Below are positions 58,351 to 64,000 of a DNA stretch of 64,000 bases, piece by piece (the stretch's first letter is position 1; each line of letters begins with the position of its first letter). The translations under genes were made by a program, and so were the position numbers. The notes under the pieces were generated by a model that was given only the letters and a program-made list of their open reading frames with translations, was not told where the DNA came from and searched no databases. The stretch lies in NCBI GenBank assembly GCA_948474755.1, contig CAOLHI010001477.1, positions 309,380 through 373,379 of the forward strand, in the 5' to 3' direction. Source of the DNA: Ctenosaura bakeri. Lineage: Eukaryota > Chordata > Lepidosauria > Squamata > Iguanidae.

Positions 58351-58594
58351 CTGTGGTAGCGAATATGTGGCCCCTCCAACAGTGTTTTTGTGGTCCAGGA
58401 ACCAGCCACTACCCAAAAAGTGTTTTTTTTTTAAAGAACACTTTTTTAAACTTAAAATTCCCCCATGCCCTCTATATTTTTAAGGGACAAAAGGTCTCTT
58501 CTGAAGGGCATTTTGTGTAAACAAAAATATTTTGGGATGGGCTAACAGCCTTCCAAGCATGTGTGGCCCCCAGGGATCAGTTTGTCCACCCACA
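58351..58594. mobile_element. hAT-like (Charlie-type) MITE remnant
   Basis: The left end CTGTGGTAGCGAATATGTGG CCCC and the right end, read inward (TGTGGGTGGACAAACTGATC), form a weak inverted pair like Charlie-type termini. GGCCCC(T) near both ends supports this. No 8-bp duplication is clear. Confidence 0.4.
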
Positions 58595-59261
58595 TTATGA
58601 AACACAGCATAGCTATTGAACATAGACATGGAGAAATTTTTATGATAGTTATAATAAGTAAAAAAAAAGTTTCGTACAGTTTAAAATCTTTGGGGGAAAC
58701 CTTGCTTTACTGCTTGCCCACAACTATTTTGAAATAAGGAAACACAATAATATTTAAAATACAATGAAAAAAAATAGAAACACAGAACAACTATTAGTCT
58801 ATATGGGCTTATTATCCTCCAAGACATTTCATATTAGTGGACTGAGAATCACATCCCAAAGCAATATAACTGTATCTCTATACAAATATATTAGAATTAA
58901 GCTACACAGCACTTAAAATCTCTTTCTGTACAGAATGCAACTTAACATTCCTAGCAAAAAGAATTGTCTTGAGTTTTAAAAATTGACTGTATCTGAATCA
59001 TACGCGCAAATAGCCCTGTACATAATATCCTTTACTCTCATTGTAGTCAATGCAAGTTAAACTGCCCAACTTAAGTGCCCAAGATCATGATCCAGCTACT
59101 AGGTATGTCAGAGTCTTCCACCATCAACTATAGAACGAGTTCACATATTTAAAAAGACTTAATTACAGAATTTACTTTCATCAGATTCTCTCTTTGAACA
59201 GGAATACATAACACGTATGTATTACAAAAGAATATCACCCTCACTACGGAACCTGTGCAAG
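58595..59261. other. MSH3 intron, nothing recognised
   Basis: A/T-rich intron. GTAGTCAATGCAAGTTAAAC near 59044 might be a third, poor copy of the palindromic MITE at 11344 and 60710, but I cannot confirm it. Confidence 0.35.
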
Positions 59262-59590
59262 ATTAGCCTTGCAGGGTCAGACCCTAGATACACCAATTCT
59301 AGTGTTCTGCTTCTAACAGTAGCCAGTCAGAACCTTCTGTGAGTGGGAGCTCTACTAGCAGAAAGTAATTCTGCTTAGGTTTTTGTAGGTTTTCCAGGTT
59401 TTGAGGCCGTGTTCTATTAGTATTTTCTCCTGATGTTTCACTTGCATCTGTGGCTGGCATCTTCAGAGGATATGATAGCATGGAAGTGAAACAGAGTATA
59501 TATATATTTGTGTAGTCCCCCAGGGTGGGAGGGAGCAATTTGCATGTGTTGCAGTTGGTCTATTGTTAAATGGGATATCCCCCGGGGTTG
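59262..59590. mobile_element. two adjacent unclassified interspersed repeats
   Basis: 59262-59345 (GGGTCAGACC...TTCTAACAGTAGCCAGTCAG) resembles a widespread sauropsid CR1/SINE-linked repeat. 59370-59590 (TTTTCTCCTGATGTTTCACT...TGGCATCTTCAGAGG) resembles a repeat I associate with reptile genomes but cannot place in a class; a Penelope-like origin is possible. It lies only about 120 bases from the MSH3 donor at 59707. Confidence 0.4.
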
Positions 59591-59707
59591 TACTGTTAGT
59601 CTTTTTAGAAAGATTGTAAATGAATTAAGAATAACTGCAGCTGCAAAAGATACAAATGAAAAACCACAAAAGTTCCAAGACCACAAAAATTCTTCAAAAG
59701 TACTTAC

Positions 59708-59850
59708 CACTATGCCTATCTGTACGTCCTGATTCTTATCCCTTATATTTTCTTTGCTTTCAGAGATACAGAGGAGATAATTATCACAGACATCAGATGG
59801 TATTTCTTCAGCATCCACAGGATTATTGAGTTTCAGCAGAGGATTCACAT
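59708..59850 (-). CDS. MSH3: MSH3 exon (connector domain, DVNPLLKL block)
   Basis: This 143-bp exon reads (D)VNPLLKLNNPVDAEEIPSD, then VCDNYLLCISESKENIRDKN and QDVQIGIV. It matches the MSH3 block VNPLIKLDD...YLLCISExKENxRDK. The donor is a strong GTAAGT from 59707. At the other side the exon follows ...GTTAA and not AG, and the upstream intron looks U12-type. The first codon (Asp) is split G|AT with the exon at 60963-61080. Asn-Asn-Pro-Val and the Gln-Asp insertion are lineage differences, not damage. Confidence 0.93.
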
Positions 59851-59871
59851 TTAACAAATGTTAAAGAAAAC
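59851..59871 (-). promoter_or_regulatory. MSH3: probable U12-type branch point and AA 3' splice site
   Basis: The gene strand reads TTTTCTTTAAC (branch-like, close to TTCCTTAAC), then ATTTGTTAA, then the exon ATGTGAATCC. The distance from the branch A to the splice point is about 10 bases, as U12 introns require. No AG is available near the exon start. Confidence 0.65.
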
Positions 59872-60709
59872 TGGTTCTCCACATAGTTCTTAGATAAACC
59901 AATATGTAATGCCGTATTGGATTGAAATATTTGTTATCTTGTCTGGGTCACGGTGTGGAGTACTTCATTTCAATCTAGTCAGGGTTACAGTGATAAAGTT
60001 CTAGTATGAGAGAGGAAGAAGTGTTTCTCTATACAGTTTTATAAACTTTTGCCATGCCCCTTTTGTCATCATTTGTTTTAAACTGGCAAACATTTCCCCC
60101 CTTTTTTCTTAGGGTAGCTGCTTTAAATTCTCTGATTATTTTAGTTACTGCTAGGTAACCAGTTTCACCTCTTTCTTAATAACAGTCTTTCTGAGACAGA
60201 TAAACAACTATACACAATATTGTAAATACAGACACATCCCAGATATCTATAATTTTCAAAGAGACAACCATGTCAGGCTGCTCCAGAAAAACAAAGAACA
60301 CTGTGGCATTTTTAAAACTAGCAGATTTACTGCTCATTAACTTCTTTGGATTATGTTCGAGTTACTCTGTGTGTTGTATATTTAAATAATGAATGGATAT
60401 TTAGATACTTAAGAACCTGCCAGGTGCCTCAAAAATACTATCCTGAACCTAGTGTTAATTCTACCTAGAATGCACCTGCTGAATCAGTGTAAGTTATCCA
60501 TAACAACTGACTTAGAATTGTTGAATGATGAGTCAATATATAGGTAAATTACACAGATTTGATGGTTCTACTCTAGTTGGCACTAAGCACTATGATCCAG
60601 GCAATTATATCTGAAGTGATAAACTCTGGGGATGAAGACAGGGAAAGGAAAGATGTTTTGGTAAGGAACTAACAACTTGTCCATACAGGATGACTGGAAT
60701 CACTGGTGG

Positions 60710-60812
60710 CACAATCCTGTATCCAGCTACTCCTGTACATATTTCTATTCAGAAGTAAACCACATTATGTTTAAGGAGGCTTACTCACAGATAAGTAGGT
60801 ACAAGATTTCAG
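60710..60812. mobile_element. short palindromic MITE, copy 2
   Basis: Runs from GCACAATCCTGTATCC to GTAGGTACAAGATTTCAG with the centre TCAGAAGTAAACCACATTAT. The ends are weakly inverted (CACAATCCTGTA against GAAATCTTGTAC). It is the same family as 11344-11436, in the opposite orientation. Confidence 0.5.
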
Positions 60813-60954
60813 TCTGACAAGGTAAAGAACTGCTATTGCAGAGACACGGCAGCTACAGTAGTTCTCATCATGAAAAAACAGACATGGTCCAACTTTACTT
60901 CATTCTAAATTTATTACCCTTAGTCCTAACAAGAATCCATCTCAATTAGAATAT

Positions 60955-60962
60955 AAGGATAT
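60955..60962 (-). promoter_or_regulatory. MSH3: U12-type 5' splice site ATATCCTT
   Basis: The intron after the exon ending GGGGAAG starts ATATCCTT, an exact match to the AT-AC U12 donor consensus. No GT donor is compatible with the MSH3 reading frame here. Confidence 0.85.
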
Positions 60963-61080
60963 CTTCCCCTAAAACTGTAGATTTTGTATATAATGCAGTT
61001 AATTTCCGGGCAAAGAGAGAGCTTCTGTTTTCTCCAGCAGCCTTCAAAGCAGCTGTTTCTATTTGTTTTACAACTCCTAC
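60963..61080 (-). CDS. MSH3: MSH3 exon (end of mismatch-binding domain)
   Basis: This 118-bp exon encodes [20 protein letters not shown], then [19 protein letters not shown], plus the first base of an Asp codon. It is the VGVVKQTETAALK...[14 protein letters not shown] block that closes MutS domain I. The acceptor is TTTTGCAG before 61080. The donor is not GT but ATATCCTT, so the following 1.1-kb intron is of the minor class. The frame across the junction, G|AT, gives the conserved Glu-Asp-Val-Asn-Pro. Confidence 0.95.
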
Positions 61081-61324
61081 CTGCAAAATAAGCAAAGACT
61101 GCAACTAAGAAGTTACATTCAATGACAATAAGAATGCTAACATCAAAAATGTGATTTTGTGGACAGATAAAGACAGGCCTATTAATTCCAATTACAAGTG
61201 CACAGGTTTCATATGATATGTTTAAGCAAAGGAGTTTTTTGTCCCTATTCTACATAATGTACTGCACCATCCAACAGAAAAATACAAAAAAGGACCAAAT
61301 AAGGAAGTAACAAAAGACTATTAG

Positions 61325-61475
61325 AACAGATCTCAGTGGTATAGCACCTGCTTTGCAAACAGACAGCTGTGAAAGACCCTGACTTAGAATTTGGCAAGCA
61401 TCTGCCAGTCAGTATACACAACACTGAGCTAGATGGTTCAACTATCTGAGTCAATATAGGAACTTTCATTTGAAG
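61325..61475 (+). mobile_element. tRNA-derived SINE, second family, internally deleted
   Basis: CTCAGTGGTATAGCACCTGC followed by TTTGCAAACAGA is a tRNA-like A-box region, and GAAAGACCCTGAC, GCCAGTCAGTATACACAACA and TGAGCTAGATGG form the known body of a widespread reptile tRNA SINE. The stretch that should hold the B box is missing. It lies in an MSH3 intron, opposite in orientation to the gene. Confidence 0.7.
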
Positions 61476-61779
61476 GACATAATGAAAAGCAAAACTAAAA
61501 GGGAACAAAAGGACAAAACGCATTCTTTTGTTGAAACAACAGATACATTCACAAAGGAAATCAGTGAGAATTACAGGCACTTCCAAATGCAAACATGAAA
61601 CTAGGCAAACAGCTTTGTCACTCTGAGCTCCTGATAAAGTGAAAGCAGAAACACAAAATATCAGTAAAGGAAATAAAATATAACCAACAGAAATAAATTA
61701 TTTATTTAGAAAAATGATAAAGTTAGCTTAGAATGAAAGTTCAAATAAATATGGAGTCAGCTATACAGTTTTAAGATCA

Positions 61780-61899
<120 letters not shown>

Positions 61900-62595
61900 C
61901 TATAAAACATGAGAATAATTAGCAATTCAGCTTGACAGCATTGAAAATGTCATGGACCTTGTTTATGTGTAAATTACCCACTTAATGAGCTGGTATTGTT
62001 AAAGAATTGAAGCACATTTTTTTAAAAATCCCCAAACAGAAAGAAAAATACAACCTTGCTAACATATTACTAGCCAGGAACTTTATATAATTTCACCCAG
62101 CGATAGGAAAGCTCAAGATCATTTTCCTTCTCAATATCAACTTTATGCTTCATGGATGTTTTATGATTTTTTTTTTAAGAATAAAGGGATACTTATCCAG
62201 ATGTACCAGTATTCAGAAAGACATACAATTAAATGAATACAATGTCCAACTCTTTTCATGGAACAAGGAAGAGACAAGTTCATCTAGGAACATGAATTCA
62301 GTTCTTTACCTCTCCCAATAAAAATGAATTGATAGTCCTACTAATTATTGATATGCTTTAATGACCATAGATTTAAAATTGTACCTTTTGCACATATACT
62401 ACAGGAGGGATAGTGATCCAGGTACCCTCCAGATGCCCTCTAGCTAAAATAGGTAATGTTTATGATCACTGTCATCCAAAGCTGCTAGAAAGCAGTGGGT
62501 TGCCTATCTCTGTTTTAGTGATTAAATATGAGAGCAGGGTGTTAATAACAGTAATACAAACCCAGAACACAATGCTGTAAATAGAAGTACTCTAC

Positions 62596-62808
62596 CTCTG
62601 CATCTTCACCAAAAAATCTGTATTTATAACCACATTCTATGCACAAAATAGCATCCTTGTACTGATTTTTCAGTTCTAGGAACTGGAGCTCAAGTGGCGT
62701 ATACACATTTTTGGTTGTTTTATTGAAAGTCACGGCAGATGAATTCTGAGTGTTTTCGAAACTTGTATTTGAAGCAGAACGTTGGCTTATATTAAGGCAC
62801 ATTTCTTC
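62596..62808 (-). CDS. MSH3: MSH3 exon (mismatch-binding domain start)
   Basis: This is the first MSH3 exon in the window in gene order, 213 bp and 71 codons in phase 0. The N-terminal half ([20 protein letters not shown]) is linker sequence, variable in the family. Then come [37 protein letters not shown]. The Tyr-Lys pair in GYKYRFF takes the place of the Phe-x-Glu used by MSH6 and bacterial MutS and is the mark of MSH3 loop recognition. The acceptor is TTTATAG before 62808 and the donor GTAGAG from 62595. Earlier exons were not found in 62809-64000. Confidence 0.96.
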
Positions 62809-63374
62809 CTATAAATAGAAGACACCACATAAGAGTGAAGAAACCCTCATTACACACATTTCACAAAATTAGTTTAATTCATTGTGAATCGGATTCAAGT
62901 TACATCTTCTAGTCAAAACTATGGAATTAATTATATCTGAATTCCAGTACACCATCTCTAATATAAAATCATTTTTCTTTCACAAAACCATAATTACAAA
63001 GCATGACTTCAAAAAGCAAGCGGAATTGGAATCCTTGCTCCAGGCTACCATACGTGAGAGGCCCAGATGAATCTCTCCAAGGTGAACAGAGTGGATATGG
63101 ACACAAAGCCAGCAATACAACACCCCTTTGGGGGATATTATACCCACTATCAGTAGCAAGACAACTATGAGCAGTAGTTTACCATTCACTGACCTCCCCA
63201 TGGCACAGCAGTGTCCTCCATCATGGCAGACACCCCACATCAGCGAAGCTCATCACAATCAGATTCTAACCTCCTTTAGTAACCAAATACAGGAGAGAAC
63301 TATACCCTTCAGTTAAACAGACAAAATCAACCGTAGATTCAATTAATGTGACACACAGTCCTCACACAGTTGTT
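62809..63374. other. MSH3 intron, nothing recognised
   Basis: Intronic sequence upstream (in gene direction) of the first exon seen. I see no further exon or repeat. Confidence 0.4.
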
Positions 63375-63580
63375 GCTGGATTCTAGATCATGGTTACCCT
63401 AAACTGAAACTAGCATGGGGTCTTCTTGGCAAGTTTTATTCAGAGGTTTCCCACTGCTTTCTTCTGCAGCTGAGGGAACATTAATTGCCCAAGGTCACAC
63501 AATGGGTTTCCACAACTGAGCAGGGTCCTCCAGGGTCCTAGTCCAACACTCAAATCACTACACTATTTTCTGCATTGTTG
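63375..63580 (-). mobile_element. tRNA-headed SINE
   Basis: In plus-strand view it holds GGTCTTCTTGGCAAGTTTTA, AGGTCACACAATGGGTTTCC and CCTAGTCCAACACTCAAATC ACTACAC. These are the body, the B-box region and the A-box region of the same family as 34388-34582 and 38228-38440. It lies in MSH3 orientation. Confidence 0.75.
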
Positions 63581-64000
63581 TTAAATCCTCCCCTTGAAGA
63601 AGAAACACTGAAATGTGCCAGGCCAAAAATAAAGTTTGTCCTTTTCTGCAACTGGAGTTCTGTCTCCCATCTGTTTCTTTAAAATCCCTCATACATCTAT
63701 ACACAAAGAGTTTTTATCACCTATTTCTACTATGAAACATTATTTTAAACCAAGAAAGAGCTCAAGAATGGTTTTCAGATTTGGTGAGGGACCCGCAAAC
63801 ACAAAACAATAAAGAGAAATTCAACCAATCTATTTTGATTCTTTTACATGAATGTTACTGGATTCTGACTACTGTCACTGCATTAGTTAAGTTCTACTGA
63901 ATTAAAACTTTAAACAAGGATGGCCAACTTGAGTGTTTAAAGCCACACATGTCTCTCATTCTAATCACAAAAGCCCTTCAGAAAAGATGAATTTAGACTT
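63581..64000. other. MSH3 intron, nothing firm
   Basis: The stretch GAAGAAGAAACACTGAAATG...AAAATAAAGTTTGTCC (63598-63640) looks like the tail of a retroelement of unknown class. Nothing else is recognised. Confidence 0.3.

Overview
The window is vertebrate nuclear DNA and most likely comes from a squamate reptile. The repeat mix points there: CR1, L1, DIRS-type tyrosine-recombinase retrotransposons, hAT and Tigger-like MITEs, and SINEs with tRNA or 5S rRNA heads. The one host gene is MSH3 on the minus strand. MSH3 pairs with MSH2 in MutS-beta, which recognises insertion/deletion loops in DNA mismatch repair. Nine consecutive internal exons run from about 62.8 kb down to 8.3 kb. They encode the mismatch-binding domain, the connector domain and the start of the lever domain (about 393 codons, one continuous frame). 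Neither end of the gene was found in the window.

Layout, left to right. 1-4835: decayed L1 (plus strand). 5281-6110: non-autonomous hAT transposon with a perfect 8-bp target duplication. 8333-11059: three MSH3 exons with a Tigger-like MITE between them. 11548-19812: full-length L1 (plus) bounded by a 14-bp target duplication, with its first ~1.85 kb present twice in tandem. 20804-27024: complete DIRS1-like element (minus) with inverted termini and internal complementary region. 27058-30150: a much older DIRS remnant split by ~1.2 kb of LTR-like sequence. 35272-35384: one MSH3 exon. 40551-45077: nearly intact CR1 (minus). 50155-50390: SINE with a 5S rRNA head. 51385-57017: second, independently bounded DIRS element (minus). 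58079-62808: five MSH3 exons in small introns, one of which looks like a U12-type (AT-AA) intron.

The two large MSH3 introns (about 22.7 and 24.2 kb) owe much of their length to these insertions; the other introns between identified exons are 0.7-1.5 kb. DIRS, CR1 and most SINEs lie in the same orientation as MSH3, and both L1s lie antisense. I see no CRISPR array, rRNA operon or intact autonomous cellular gene other than MSH3. The most unusual structures are the 5'-duplicated L1 (best explained by an end-to-internal template jump during reverse transcription), three DIRS elements in one gene, the SINE body carried by two kinds of Pol III head, and the atypical splice sites in MSH3.
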